Source of the DNA: Desulfobacterales bacterium
GTDB taxonomy: Bacteria; Desulfobacterota; DSM-4660; Desulfatiglandales; Desulfatiglandaceae
Direction: 5' to 3'
NCBI GenBank assembly: GCA_022013615.1
Contig: JAKLQB010000017.1
Span: 1-13,363, forward strand
DNA length: 13,363 nucleotides
The notes below the pieces were generated by a model that was not told the DNA's origin, did no database searches, and was given only the letters and a program-made list of their open reading frames with translations. This document shows, piece after piece, positions 1 to 8,504 of the stretch. Both the position numbers and the translations under genes were made by a program. Every line of letters starts with the position of its first letter. Within the stretch, counting starts at the first letter, position 1.

Positions 1-309
1 CATGAGTGTTTTTTCTTTTTCTAAATCAGCAAGCTCCTTAAGTGCGGCTGTATATTCTTTATTAGACTTTATGTTATTTAGCTTGATATTGCTTTTTATT
101 GCCCGGTTCTCTAATTCCTCAATTTCCTGCTCAGATCCTCGTCGTGCGCGCCTATTCAACTCAAGCTGATCCAGCTCTGCCTTCAATTGGCTTTCGCTTT
201 GATCGAGCTCTTTCTGAAACCGTTCGATCCTAATAGGCTTCTCCTTTTTTTTGTTTTGGGCATCTCTGATCCTGATATCACAATCCTGGAGCCCAATTAA
301 AAGCTTCAT
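1..309 (-). CDS. Coiled-coil zinc-ribbon protein (COG1579 type), 5' part only
   Basis: An open frame runs from an ATG at 309 to the left edge without a stop (103 codons), so the 3' end is outside the window. The product begins MKLLIGLQDCDIRI and continues as a charged, heptad-like coiled coil. Around residues 78-95 it reads IKSNKEYTAALKELADLE, which resembles the conserved 'NNKEY..L.KEI' hairpin segment of the COG1579 family. Those proteins end in a C4 zinc ribbon, which would lie beyond the edge and is not seen. An in-frame TTG at 321 is an alternative start; a purine-rich GGGGAAGG lies just before it and is better spaced for the ATG at 309. The gene follows the Nif3 gene by 39 bp, so co-transcription is likely. 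The molecular role of the family is poorly defined; nucleic-acid or protein binding is usually assumed. Confidence 0.8.
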   Translation of the reverse strand, partial: MKLLIGLQDCDIRIRDAQNKKKEKPIRIERFQKELDQSESQLKAELDQLELNRRARRGSEQEIEELENRAIKSNIKLNNIKSNKEYTAALKELADLEKEKTLM

Positions 310-348
310 TTTTGCTTCCAATTCCTTCCCCTCAAATCGACAATATTC

Positions 349-1152
349 CTAACCGTAATGTATAGGACTGGTCTCCTCCTCATCAACTTCCACCGTAACC
401 TCCCAGCCCTTGCCTGTTAGCACTTCCCTAAGACGTCCGGCAAAATTCCCAAAGGCAGCTTTTTCGGTATGGAAATGTCCGCCGTCGATCAAGGCAATTC
501 CTAATGATTCGGCCTCCAATGCATGATGATGACTTACATCCCCGGTCAAGAGGAGATCCGCGCCTTTTTCGGATGCAAGGGGGACAAGACTTCCACCCGA
601 TCCCGCCACTACAGCAAGCCGACGAACCAGGCGGTCTCCCTGACCAACTAACCCTGGTTTTTCTACCCTTAGGACTCTCTTGATATTATTTACCACACCT
701 GAAAACTCAGTCGGTTCGGGCAAATCCCCAATTCTCCCAAGACCCACGCCTTTGTCCTCGCCCGTTTTACTTAGTACTTCTACGTGTTGAAGCTCCAACA
801 TATCTGCAAGAATATCATTCATACCGCCCTTTGCCACATCCAGGTTGGTATGGGCAGCAACCACAGAAATTTCACTTTTTACAGCTTGAAAAATCACATT
901 CTGGGGATACCCATGGATTTCCAACCTTGAAATGGGTTTGAAAATCAGGGGATGGTGAGTTAGCAAAACTTGAGCCCCAGTCTTCGAAGCAGACGTCAAG
1001 GCCTTGAGAGTGGGGTCGAGGGCAAGAAAAATTTTCCTAACCTCCTGGTAATAAGAGCCGACCTGGAGTCCCGGATTATCCCACGGTTCAGCAAACCGTG
1101 CAGGTGCAACATGCTCCAAAAGGTCAAGAAAATCTTTTAATTTAGGAATCAT
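349..1152 (-). CDS. Nif3-like dinuclear metal centre protein (YbgI/YqfO family)
   Basis: The 267-residue product matches the Nif3/YbgI family along its whole length. Visible metal ligands are H66-H67 in LLTHHPLIF, H101 and D105 in HTNLD, and H226 and E230 in DGGHFHTEK. These are the conserved residues that hold the two-metal centre in this ring-forming (hexameric) family. The length is that of the short form, without the extra PII-like insert found in longer (about 370-residue) homologues. The biochemical role is unsettled: GTP cyclohydrolase-like or hydrolase activities have been suggested, so no gene symbol is given. The ATG at 1152 begins at the family's usual N-terminus (MIPKLKDFLDLLE), although only a weak AAAGG lies about 12 bases upstream. 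It is followed closely by the COG1579 gene, a pairing I recall from related bacteria. The gene lies downstream of the tRNA terminator, so it probably has its own promoter between 1153 and 1262; I could not identify a clear one. Confidence 0.93.
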   Translation of the reverse strand: MIPKLKDFLDLLEHVAPARFAEPWDNPGLQVGSYYQEVRKIFLALDPTLKALTSASKTGAQVLLTHHPLIFKPISRLEIHGYPQNVIFQAVKSEISVVAAHTNLDVAKGGMNDILADMLELQHVEVLSKTGEDKGVGLGRIGDLPEPTEFSGVVNNIKRVLRVEKPGLVGQGDRLVRRLAVVAGSGGSLVPLASEKGADLLLTGDVSHHHALEAESLGIALIDGGHFHTEKAAFGNFAGRLREVLTGKGWEVTVEVDEEETSPIHYG

Positions 1153-1252
1153 GTGTTATCCGAGCCTTTGTGTCTGCGAATAAACCCAAAGATAAAGAAT
1201 CCAAGCCCATTCTCAGACACCCTCCTAAGCGGGGGGGCGTTGATCTTTATTT

Positions 1253-1290
1253 TGAAATCAAAAGGGCGCACTCTCTAAAAGTGCGCCCTT
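1253..1290 (-). terminator. Intrinsic terminator after the tRNA
   Basis: A perfect 9-bp GC-rich stem, GGGCGCACT / AGTGCGCCC (1264-1272 and 1280-1288), has a 7-base loop and is extended by two A-T pairs. Read on the minus strand it is followed by TTTTGATTT, a U-rich tail as expected for Rho-independent termination. It lies 77 bases past the 3' end of the tRNA, so it would end the tRNA transcript and any read-through from rpoD before the Nif3 gene. The tail on the plus strand is poor, so it acts mainly on the minus strand. Confidence 0.85.
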
Positions 1291-1365
1291 GTTTGGAGTA
1301 TTACAGCCTTGCCTTGAAAAACGCCATTAATAGAACTATTGAGAACACCTTGAAGGATTATCCTT

Positions 1366-1441
1366 TGGTGGGCCCACCTGGGTTCGAACCAGGGACCTAC
1401 CGGTTATGAGCCGGTGGCTCTTCCAGCTGAGCTATAGGCCC
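1366..1441 (-). tRNA. tRNA with anticodon CAT, probably tRNA-Ile2 (lysidine type)
   Basis: A 76-base cloverleaf reads on the minus strand. The acceptor stem GGGCCTA pairs with TGGGCCC (one G-U pair). The D arm is GCTC/GAGC, the anticodon arm is CCGG-CTCATAA-CCGG, the T arm is CCTGG-TTCGAAC-CCAGG, and CCA is encoded. The anticodon is CAT, which can belong to elongator Met, initiator Met or Ile2. The first acceptor pair is a good G-C match, so it is not the initiator. Pairs C4-G69 and C5-G68 are present; these are known recognition features for the lysidine synthetase TilS in E. coli tRNA-Ile2. The stem-loop GGCTCATAACC also resembles known bacterial Ile2 genes more than elongator Met. Ile2 is therefore favoured; automatic tools would often label it tRNA-Met. 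It lies 67 bp after rpoD with no terminator between, so it may be partly made by read-through. Confidence 0.95.
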
Positions 1442-1454
1442 TGAAGAGATCATT

Positions 1455-1488
1455 GTTATAAAATGCGTACTCAGTAATAATTTGTCAA
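1455..1488 (-). promoter_or_regulatory. Possible tRNA promoter
   Basis: The 67-bp gap between rpoD and the tRNA contains, on the minus strand, a perfect TTGACA (1488-1483) and a TATAAC (1460-1455). TATAAC lies 13 bases before the mature tRNA 5' end, which suits a -10 box followed by a short leader. The spacing between the two hexamers is 22 bp, longer than the 16-18 bp of ordinary sigma-70 promoters, so the two boxes may not work together. Tentative. Confidence 0.4.
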
Positions 1489-1508
1489 GTAAAATTCTCA
1501 TTTGGCAT

Positions 1509-3287
1509 TTAGGCCTCTTTACTCTCCACAAAGCTCTTCAACTTTCTGCTTCTACTGGGATGCCTTAATTTTCTAAGAGCCTTAGCCTCGATTTGCCTGA
1601 TTCGTTCTCTGGTCACACTAAAATCACGACCCACCTCTTCCAGTGTATGGTCCGCTTTTTCACCAATACCGAATCGCATTCTGAGGACTTTCTCCTCTCT
1701 CGGAGTTAGTGTCCTCAATACTTTTCTCGTCTGTTCCGCCAGACCGTAGTTAACAACAGCATCACCAGGAGAAAGGGCTTTTTTGTCCTCTATGAAATCT
1801 CCAAGATGGCTATCTTCCTCTTCTCCGATCGGGGTTTCAAGGGAAATGGGCTCCTTAGCAATTTTTAGCACCCTTCTGACCTTCTCCAGTGGAAACTCCA
1901 TTTTTTCTGCGATTTCTTCAGGCGTAGGCTCGCGGCCATGTTCCTGCACTAAGTACCTGGAAGTCCGTATAAGCTTATTAATCGTTTCAATCATGTGGAC
2001 AGGGATACGGATGGTTCTTGCCTGATCGGCAATGGCCCTGGTGATCGCCTGTCTAATCCACCATGTGGCATAGGTGCTGAACTTGTATCCACGCTGATAT
2101 TCAAATTTGTCCACGGCCTTCATGAGCCCGATATTACCTTCCTGGATAAGGTCAAGAAACTGGAGCCCTCGATTCGTATATTTCTTGGCTATACTCACGA
2201 CCAATCTCAGGTTGGCCTCTATGAGGTCGGATTTCGCCCGTTCCGCGTTATCTATATTTATCTGTACCTTAATTAGTCGTCCCTTTAACTGGCGGGGCGT
2301 CATATTCGTTCTTTCTTTGACCTGCCTGATGACTTTTTGGGCATTTTCCGCCTTGGATTTTAGCTCCATAAGTTCCCTTTTGGGCAAACCGATGGGAGAA
2401 ATTACTTCGTCATCCCTGGCAGACTGCGGCATCCTGGCAACGCACTTGTTAATATAGAAGATCGGCTTTCCACCAGCCCGCAACATGCATTCAGCGATAG
2501 TTCTTTCCGATTCCCCAGCCTCTGCCACGAGAGCCGTGAGTCTTTTGACCGTTAGTTCCAGTTGTTCCTTTTCGAGGCTGAAGGCACTCACCAGCTCCAT
2601 AATCTTCGCGAGGTCCTTTTTTATCTCAGCGTTAAGAGTTTTTTTCTTTTTATCAGTACACTGCCCTTTTGAGGCCTCTCGTCTCATGCTGCGGATATTT
2701 GCAAACAGTTCCTTGATTTTCTCTATGAAGTTTAAAAGAGCCTGTTTTTTCTCCCCCTGTTGCATGTAGTCACTTTCTTCATCTTCCAGGTCATTAATCA
2801 CTTCTTTTAACTTGATTCGGTCCTCCTTGAGCTCTTCTCCAAGCTCAATGATGTGCTCAATGCCCACGCAACAATCCAAAAGTGCGGCTAAAGCCTTTTT
2901 TTGGCCAGATTCAATTCTCTTGGCTATCGCCACCTCACCCTCTCTGGTGAGCAGTGAAATGCAGCCCATCTCCCTCAAGTACATCTTCACAGGATCGGAT
3001 ACCCGGGTTGATGTATCGGGAATATCTATACGGTGATTTTCCTTCTCTTGGGGTTCTGCCTTCTTTTTCTTTGCCCGCTTGGCTTTTTCTATCTCACCCT
3101 TTGAGGCCTCATCAATAACCATGATATCCAGTTCTTCAAACATCATCATAAGGTCATCAATATGCTCTTCAGAGGATACTATCTCGTCGGACAGGTCGTC
3201 ATTCAGCTCTTCATAGGTAACATAGCCCTTATCTTTCCCAGTATTGATCAGACGTTTAAGGTTGATCATGTCGGTGTTCTTGGTCAT
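1509..3287 (-). CDS. rpoD: RNA polymerase primary sigma factor RpoD (sigma-70)
   Basis: This is the housekeeping sigma factor that directs core RNA polymerase to -35/-10 promoters. With the chosen start it has 592 residues. Region 1.1 is at the acidic N-terminus, and region 1.2 is at about 97-127 ([11 protein letters not shown]). A long non-conserved region follows. Region 2 is at about 359-440, containing [10 protein letters not shown], the core-binding [19 protein letters not shown] and the melting segment [13 protein letters not shown]. Region 3 is at about 442-520, and region 4 at about 525-587 carries the [20 protein letters not shown] helix-turn-helix. Full regions 1.1 and 1.2 plus the non-conserved insert mark a primary sigma factor rather than an alternative one. 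The frame is open to 3326, but the ATG at 3287 has an excellent AGGAGGG nine bases upstream and gives the usual N-terminus, while the upstream ATG has none. The 98-bp gap after dnaG may hold a further promoter (TATTATAAGG near 3315), but no convincing -35 box was found. Confidence 0.97.
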   Translation of the reverse strand: MTKNTDMINLKRLINTGKDKGYVTYEELNDDLSDEIVSSEEHIDDLMMMFEELDIMVIDEASKGEIEKAKRAKKKKAEPQEKENHRIDIPDTSTRVSDPVKMYLREMGCISLLTREGEVAIAKRIESGQKKALAALLDCCVGIEHIIELGEELKEDRIKLKEVINDLEDEESDYMQQGEKKQALLNFIEKIKELFANIRSMRREASKGQCTDKKKKTLNAEIKKDLAKIMELVSAFSLEKEQLELTVKRLTALVAEAGESERTIAECMLRAGGKPIFYINKCVARMPQSARDDEVISPIGLPKRELMELKSKAENAQKVIRQVKERTNMTPRQLKGRLIKVQINIDNAERAKSDLIEANLRLVVSIAKKYTNRGLQFLDLIQEGNIGLMKAVDKFEYQRGYKFSTYATWWIRQAITRAIADQARTIRIPVHMIETINKLIRTSRYLVQEHGREPTPEEIAEKMEFPLEKVRRVLKIAKEPISLETPIGEEEDSHLGDFIEDKKALSPGDAVVNYGLAEQTRKVLRTLTPREEKVLRMRFGIGEKADHTLEEVGRDFSVTRERIRQIEAKALRKLRHPSRSRKLKSFVESKEA

Positions 3288-3385
3288 TAATATATTCCCT
3301 CCTGAAAGCCCCTTATAATAAGCCATTAGCTTGCAGATGTGTCCTTAGTGGTGAATGCTGATTACTGCTACTTAAAATTCTTGTT

Positions 3386-5140
3386 TTATAATCCTGCCGG
3401 TCCCTGACTCTTTAGTTTTGTGAGTTGAACCAGACGTTCCATGTCTCCGCGCTCCCTGGCCCTTTGAAATGACGCTGATATTTTTGCCTGATATACCTGC
3501 TCCTCGAACTCGACCACAGCCTGTTCAACATCCTGATCCGAATAAACAAAAGGGCGATGCAGAACCTCCCTGAGCTGCTCACAGGTTGCTTCGCTATGGA
3601 GACTCTCCATTAACTTCTCATGTGAAAACAGCCCGTCCTGACGATACCCATGAAAAATGGTGTCAACAATTTTCAGGACAACAGGATCGGAAAGGAGTAT
3701 CCTGCATTCGTGTTCCATTAGCCTTGGGATGGTCTGGGGATAATGGATAAGTAAGTTGAGCAACTGAAGCTCACTTATGGATATCTTTTTTGCTTTTGGG
3801 TCGATCAAGCGGTCCCTTATACTACTTTTGAGCCTCTTTTCCGAAGAGCGTTTCATAAATACTGACAGTTCAGACCACACCATTTCTTCCTTGACCCCGA
3901 TCCGTTCTGACAGACGCTGTACATATAATGAACGCTGGGGGTCGGTGCGTAGGTCCGACAGTGCCGGAAAAATCTCTTCTAAAACCCGGACCTTCCCCTC
4001 TATATCTAACCCTGTTTGTGTCAACTTCTGTTCCAGATAAAAATCTAAAATAGGAGCGGCCTTATCCAAAAGCTCTAAAAAGCTGTCCAGTCCATTCGCG
4101 TTAACGAAACTGTCAGGGTCGTGGCCGTCAGGCAAAACAACGGCCCTGGCTGGAAGGCCTTCGTTCGAAAAAACGGGTAAACTTTTTAACACAGCTGCTT
4201 TGCCAGCTTCGTCAGAATCAAATACGATAACTACCTCTCTGGCATATCCTTTAAGCCTTCGCACATGTCTTGCGGTCAGGGCTGTCCCAAGGGTGGCTAC
4301 TACTTCATGCAGACCATGGCTTCTAAGTGCCAGCCAATCCATGTAACCTTCCACAATCACTGCCCTGCTCTTGTCCCGAATCGCCTTATATGAAGCATGC
4401 AACCCGTAGAGAAACTCCCCTTTATGAAAAACAGGGGTCTCAGGCGTATTCACATACTTTGGCAGTGAGTTGTCCAGCACCCTGCCACCAAAGCCAACGA
4501 CCTGCTTCCGCAGATCAAAGATAGGGAATATGATACGGCCTCTAAAACGATCGTAATACCCTCCGTTTTTCTTGGGGATAACTACTCCTGCCTGAACGGC
4601 CATATCAAGATCTAGTTTATGATCCCTTAAAACTCCAACAAGCCCATCCCACTCATCCGGCGCATAGCCGAGGCGGAATTCAATAATAGTCTCCCTGGAA
4701 ATAGATCTGTCATTGAGATAATCCCTGCCAGCGTTTCCTTTAGATGACTGGTTTATAGTACTTTCAAAATAGGCTGTGGCTTTTTCATTTATTTTAAATA
4801 AGGTCTTCTTTTGAGCCGCCTTTTCTTTTCCTGCGGAAGGGTCAAAGCTATCCGAGATCGTCACATTATATCTTTCAGCCAGATCTCGCAGTGCCTCCGG
4901 AAAGGTGGCGCTATGGTATTCCATCCAAAAGGCGAAAATATCTCCTCCTTTTTTACATCCGAAACAATGAAACGTCTGCCTTTCAGGATTCACTGTGAAG
5001 GAAGGGTCCTTTTCAGCATGGAAGGGGCAAAGACCAACAAAGTTTCGCCCCGCTTTCTTGAGTTGCACAAATTGACCCACCAGCTCCACGATATCGGCAG
5101 CTCTTCTTATTTCTTCCCTGGCAGATTGATGTAAAACCAT
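3386..5140 (-). CDS. dnaG: DNA primase DnaG
   Basis: This enzyme synthesises the RNA primers for chromosome replication at the fork, working with the DnaB helicase. The 584 residues show the three expected parts. The N-terminal CHC2 zinc-binding domain has ligands C38, H41, C59 and C62 (CPFH...CFGC). The catalytic core begins near 120 and contains the basic YDRFRGRIIFPI motif (196-207). The Toprim fold has E264 in VEGYMD and D308/D310 in FDSDEAG, the conserved metal-binding acids. The last 150 or so residues are the less conserved helicase-interaction domain. Length is normal and no key residue is missing. The start at 5140 gives a standard N-terminus (EEIRRAADIVELVGQFVQLKK). There is no Shine-Dalgarno sequence: the start lies 5 bases after the mutS2 stop, so translation is probably coupled to mutS2. 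It is followed by rpoD, as in the macromolecular-synthesis operon of many bacteria. Confidence 0.97.
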   Translation of the reverse strand: MVLHQSAREEIRRAADIVELVGQFVQLKKAGRNFVGLCPFHAEKDPSFTVNPERQTFHCFGCKKGGDIFAFWMEYHSATFPEALRDLAERYNVTISDSFDPSAGKEKAAQKKTLFKINEKATAYFESTINQSSKGNAGRDYLNDRSISRETIIEFRLGYAPDEWDGLVGVLRDHKLDLDMAVQAGVVIPKKNGGYYDRFRGRIIFPIFDLRKQVVGFGGRVLDNSLPKYVNTPETPVFHKGEFLYGLHASYKAIRDKSRAVIVEGYMDWLALRSHGLHEVVATLGTALTARHVRRLKGYAREVVIVFDSDEAGKAAVLKSLPVFSNEGLPARAVVLPDGHDPDSFVNANGLDSFLELLDKAAPILDFYLEQKLTQTGLDIEGKVRVLEEIFPALSDLRTDPQRSLYVQRLSERIGVKEEMVWSELSVFMKRSSEKRLKSSIRDRLIDPKAKKISISELQLLNLLIHYPQTIPRLMEHECRILLSDPVVLKIVDTIFHGYRQDGLFSHEKLMESLHSEATCEQLREVLHRPFVYSDQDVEQAVVEFEEQVYQAKISASFQRARERGDMERLVQLTKLKSQGPAGL

Positions 5141-5145
5141 AACTT

Positions 5146-7527
5146 TTAAGATAATTCAACGATTGTTATTGCGCCACCTCCAACTTTCGGATCAGCGCTG
5201 GAAAATCCCTTGACGAAGGGGATGCCTTTCAAATGCGATCGGATTGCCTCTCTCAACCTTCCGGTACCGAATCCGTGAATGATCCTGAGGGACATCTGGC
5301 CACCCACCAAGGCCCGATCAATTGTTTTGTCAATCAGAGGGATGGCATCATCAACCCTGTATCCAATTACATTCAATTCCCTTGCCGGGGAATCTTTCAG
5401 GTCCCAGGATGCAGATCGGCCGCCTTTATTCAAAGCGTATTCCCGGTCCTCTTTAACAATTTCCAGATCATTAATATCCGCTGATACCTTTACCTTTCCA
5501 AGCATCACCAGGGCTCGCCCTCCTGCAAGATCTATTGACTGGATGATCCCTTTCTTCTTCAGTCCCCTGTGATAGACCCACTGACCCTCTTTTACCTCCT
5601 TGAGCTTAGAATGTCCCCCTTCATCAGGTCCCTGTTCAAGATGGTCCATTAATTCACGACTAATCCTGGCATACTTTTCGGTCACATAGGCCTGGGCTGA
5701 CTCTTTTTTCGTTTTTAACAGATTAATGGCCTGTTTCAGTTCCTCCTTTGCCTCTCTAATAACGTCTTCCGCCTCCACCCGCTTTGCTTCCAACAAGGTT
5801 TTTTTCTCGGCTTCGAGAGTTATGAGCCGTTCTTTAATTTTTCTTGTCGTGGCAAAATACTTTGTCTTGACGTCCTCAACCTCTGCCTTTTCGCGGGTAG
5901 TCTCGGTCATCAGAGCATTTAACTTGTCTATGAGCCGATTCAAGCGGACTTCGTCCTGATCAAGATATGTCCTTGCCCGGTCAAGGATATTGAGAGGCAT
6001 CCCCATTTCTTCGGCAACTTCGAAGCCATGGCTAATCCCGGGAGAGCCATACCTTAGCCTGAAGGTGGGACGATTCCTTTCCGCATCGAATTCAACACAG
6101 GCGTTAGTGACCCGCTCATTCAGCAACCCGTATGATTTCAGTCGATTTAAATGAGTAGAAACAGCAGCAAGGGCCCCCTGTCCGGAAAGAAAGTCCAGGG
6201 CCGACATGGCAAGCGCTACTCCTTCATTCGGATCAGTTCCCATTCCTGGTTCGTCAATAATAATAAGGCTTTTTTGACCCGCATGTTTTACAATGTGGCT
6301 TAAATGGGCTGCATGAGCTGAAAAGGTGCTTAGGCCGGTCTGGATGTCCTGATCATCCCCGATATCCGCCATGATTTCATCGAAAATGGATATATGGCTC
6401 CCTTCCTCTGCCGGGATATGGATACCGGCTTGAGTCATGAGGCCCATAAGACCAAGTGTCTTGAGGGTCACTGTTTTCCCTCCCCTGTTAGGCCCTGAAA
6501 TGATCAATATATTATGCTGGTCATCCATCAGGATATCTACAGGGACAGGTTCGTCCACCTTTTCACCCTTATCTTTGCTATTCAAGGCCATGGCCTGAAG
6601 AATCGGGTTTCTGGCCTTTTTCAGTTCGACGCGATTCTTGTCGCCTATTTCCGGCATCACACACGACAGTCTTTCGCTGAATCTTGCCCTGGCATAAAGT
6701 CCATCAAGCCTGCCGATCAGGGACTGAAAAAATTCCAACTCGGAGGCCAAATCTCTTACCATCCCGGTTAAATTGATTAATATGCGATGTTCCTCAGTCT
6801 TTTCTTCATGCCTCAGCTCAGCCATTCGGTTATTGTCCGTGATCACTTCGATCGGCTCAAGAAAGCAGGTGACCCGGGTTTGAGAATAGTCATGAATGAT
6901 CCCCTCAATGCGTGACTTTTGATCGGTTCTCAATGCGATTACATATCGTCCTTCGCGAACCGTCACTAAATGATCTTGCCTATCATCATAGAGGCCCGAC
7001 AATTTTTGAATTTTTTGCAATTTTTTTTGGAGATCTAACCTTAGCCGGGTCTTTTTCCCTCTGATCTTTTTTAAGGCAGGACTTGCCGAATCTTTTAGTT
7101 CACCGGTCGCGGAAATCGTATCCTTCAATATTTTCACCAGGGCCTCACAACTCGGCATATACCTTACAATGTCATACATCCTCGGACACAGAGATCGATG
7201 GGATTCAAGATATTTTTTCGACTGCTGGCATGCCTGAGCAAGTCTGAGAATACACAAAAGATCTTTTGGTTCCAGGTATGATCCTTTGGTGCTGGATTTT
7301 CTCAAAAAAGGTAATATATCGGTGAGATCTGACAAAGACACGAACCCCCTGGCTTTCAGAAGGAGCTTCATTTCGGAAACCAGCCTCAACTCGTTATCAA
7401 CAAATGCTAAATCATTAGACGGTTTGAGGGAAAGGCAATTTGATTTGCCCATCGGACACGTAGCGTAACGGGATAAGATATCCAACAGGCGATTGTATTC
7501 GAGAACCTGGTATGTATGCTCTTTCAT
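5146..7527 (-). CDS. mutS2: Endonuclease MutS2
   Basis: MutS2 is a MutS-family ATPase lacking the mismatch-recognition domains. Family members suppress homologous recombination and, in some species, rescue stalled or collided ribosomes. Numbered from the chosen start (793 residues), the core/lever region spans about 1-330. Walker A is GPNRGGKT (345-352), the DIGDDQDIQTGLSTFSAH signature is at 388-405, and Walker B is LIIIDEPGMGTDP (421-433). A long charged coiled coil is at about 530-630, a KOW-like region at about 647-690, and a C-terminal Smr domain at about 717-793 with HGFGTG (751-756). The Smr entry motif reads ELNVIG where most MutS2 proteins have LDLRG. The frame is open to an ATG at 7557, but the ATG at 7527 aligns with the usual MutS2 N-terminus (..QVLEYNRLLDILSRYA), and a short GAG lies 5 bases before it; neither start has a strong ribosome site. 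dnaG follows by 5 bp. Confidence 0.95.
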   Translation of the reverse strand: MKEHTYQVLEYNRLLDILSRYATCPMGKSNCLSLKPSNDLAFVDNELRLVSEMKLLLKARGFVSLSDLTDILPFLRKSSTKGSYLEPKDLLCILRLAQACQQSKKYLESHRSLCPRMYDIVRYMPSCEALVKILKDTISATGELKDSASPALKKIRGKKTRLRLDLQKKLQKIQKLSGLYDDRQDHLVTVREGRYVIALRTDQKSRIEGIIHDYSQTRVTCFLEPIEVITDNNRMAELRHEEKTEEHRILINLTGMVRDLASELEFFQSLIGRLDGLYARARFSERLSCVMPEIGDKNRVELKKARNPILQAMALNSKDKGEKVDEPVPVDILMDDQHNILIISGPNRGGKTVTLKTLGLMGLMTQAGIHIPAEEGSHISIFDEIMADIGDDQDIQTGLSTFSAHAAHLSHIVKHAGQKSLIIIDEPGMGTDPNEGVALAMSALDFLSGQGALAAVSTHLNRLKSYGLLNERVTNACVEFDAERNRPTFRLRYGSPGISHGFEVAEEMGMPLNILDRARTYLDQDEVRLNRLIDKLNALMTETTREKAEVEDVKTKYFATTRKIKERLITLEAEKKTLLEAKRVEAEDVIREAKEELKQAINLLKTKKESAQAYVTEKYARISRELMDHLEQGPDEGGHSKLKEVKEGQWVYHRGLKKKGIIQSIDLAGGRALVMLGKVKVSADINDLEIVKEDREYALNKGGRSASWDLKDSPARELNVIGYRVDDAIPLIDKTIDRALVGGQMSLRIIHGFGTGRLREAIRSHLKGIPFVKGFSSADPKVGGGAITIVELS

Positions 7528-7771
7528 GCAGGCTCTATTGTTAAATTTGATGCCCATGCAAAAAGTCTTTTTTACATGGATTTAGTCCCGTTTCCCCGCT
7601 TCCCGGGTGTATGCCATACGAGCCGTAGGGAGTAATTGGAAAAACTGTTGTATTATCAGTAAGTTGTATAATTTTCGAGACGCTCAATCACTGTCAGGGT
7701 ATGATTTAAAAGAAAATACGTAACATTCTATAATATAACTACAAAAGTAAATGTCAACCCCAAAATTATCT
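7528..7771. other. Gap between hisA and mutS2
   Basis: This 244-base stretch holds no gene that I can support. It is AT-rich near hisA, where the candidate promoter lies. Nearer mutS2 it becomes GC-rich (CCCGGGAAGCGGGG read on the minus strand, around 7590-7605), a region that could fold. I do not recognise a riboswitch, a leader peptide or a terminator. No G/C-rich hairpin with a U-tract follows hisA, so the his genes and mutS2 could be read through. Confidence 0.5.
7727..7757 (-). promoter_or_regulatory. Candidate sigma-70 promoter for mutS2-dnaG-rpoD
   Basis: On the minus strand there is a perfect TTGACA -35 box (7757-7752), followed by the AT-rich TATATTATAGAA. Possible -10 boxes are TATATT (spacing 14, best sequence), ATTATA (spacing 17) and TATAGA (spacing 19). 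The exact -10 is therefore unclear, but the AT-rich setting and position upstream of mutS2 are reasonable. It would give a 5' leader of about 190 bases before the ATG at 7527. It would also let mutS2, dnaG and rpoD be expressed independently of the his genes. Confidence 0.5.
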
Positions 7772-8503
7772 TTAATTTTTTCCCTCCGCAACTCCTATAG
7801 CCTCAACAAGATCAAGGCTCCCATCGTACAGGGCCCTTCCGGTTATCATTCCCATAACACCGCTCTCTGAAAGGGTCGACACCTCAAAAACATCAGAAAT
7901 CGTTGAGATACCACCTGACGCGATTACAGGGATCTGAATGGCAGTTGCCAAATCCCTTGTGGCATCTACATTCGGCCCTGTTTTCATTCCGTCCCTGTGA
8001 ATATCTGTGTAAATGACCGCCGTCATGGAGACCCCTTCAAACCGTTTTGCCAATTCAACCGGAGTCAGGACTATTTCTTCTGTCCACCCCTCCAGAGCAA
8101 CACGGTCGTCTTTGGCGTCTATTCCCAGCAGGATCTGTCCCGGGAATTTGCTGCAAGCCTCTTCAACAAGTTCCGGGTCTTTATGGGCTGCCGTTCCCAG
8201 TATCAGGTAATGCAGCCCAAGATCGAAGTAGGCCTTGATGGTATCCATATCCCTTATCCCACCCCCAAGCTGTATAGGGACAGGAACAGCGCGGACAATT
8301 TTTTCTATGGCCGTCTTATTTACCGGTTTTCCCTGGAATGCGCCGTCCAGATCAACAAGGTGCAGCCTTTTAGCTCCCTGCTCAAACCATCTCACGGCCA
8401 TGTCTTCAGGGGCATTTGAAAATATGGTCTCATCAGACATCCGGCCTTGCTTGAGTCTCACACAGCGGCCGTCTTTGAGGTCAATGGCAGGAATTATTAT
8501 CAA
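7772..8503 (-). CDS. hisA: HisA, phosphoribosylformimino-AICAR-P isomerase
   Basis: This cytosolic TIM-barrel enzyme of histidine synthesis converts ProFAR to PRFAR, the substrate for HisF/HisH. The 243 residues match the family in full: catalytic D8 in IIPAIDLKDG, D129 in LGIDAKDDRVA, phosphate-binding glycine segments GGGIR (80-84) and SGGIS (196-200), and YTDIHRDGM (165-173). The second half carries the HisA-type D167/H169/D171 stretch, and the enzyme is not obviously the dual HisA/TrpF form. The start is a TTG at 8503. It lies 8 bases after a strong GGAGGG sited in the 3' end of the lipoprotein gene and one base after that gene's stop, so the two genes are almost certainly translated together. 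No other his gene except hisB is in the window, so the pathway is scattered in this genome. Confidence 0.96.
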   Translation of the reverse strand: MIIIPAIDLKDGRCVRLKQGRMSDETIFSNAPEDMAVRWFEQGAKRLHLVDLDGAFQGKPVNKTAIEKIVRAVPVPIQLGGGIRDMDTIKAYFDLGLHYLILGTAAHKDPELVEEACSKFPGQILLGIDAKDDRVALEGWTEEIVLTPVELAKRFEGVSMTAVIYTDIHRDGMKTGPNVDATRDLATAIQIPVIASGGISTISDVFEVSTLSESGVMGMITGRALYDGSLDLVEAIGVAEGKN

Positions 8504-8504
8504 A

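Noticed and set aside
1170..1220. Inverted repeat GTGTCTG ... CAGACAC upstream of the Nif3 gene
   Set aside because: Only 7 bases per arm with a 37-base gap; expected by chance and without a matching promoter.
1170..1409. 79-codon plus-strand frame ending ..VGPPGFEPGTYRL
   Set aside because: It is antisense to the tRNA and its terminator; this peptide ending is a common false translation of the tRNA T-arm complement.
1783..3036. Several plus-strand frames opposite rpoD (and similar ones opposite dnaG, mutS2, hisA, hisB)
   Set aside because: They are shadows of well-supported minus-strand genes and have no family features.
7558..7660. Possible riboswitch in the mutS2 leader (GC-rich segment near 7590-7605)
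   Set aside because: I could not match it to any known riboswitch core, including cyclic di-GMP types; only short pairings are visible.
7762..7779. AAAATTA/TAATTTT hairpin at the end of hisA as a terminator
   Set aside because: The stem is only A-T pairs, overlaps the hisA stop codon and has no U-tract on the minus strand.
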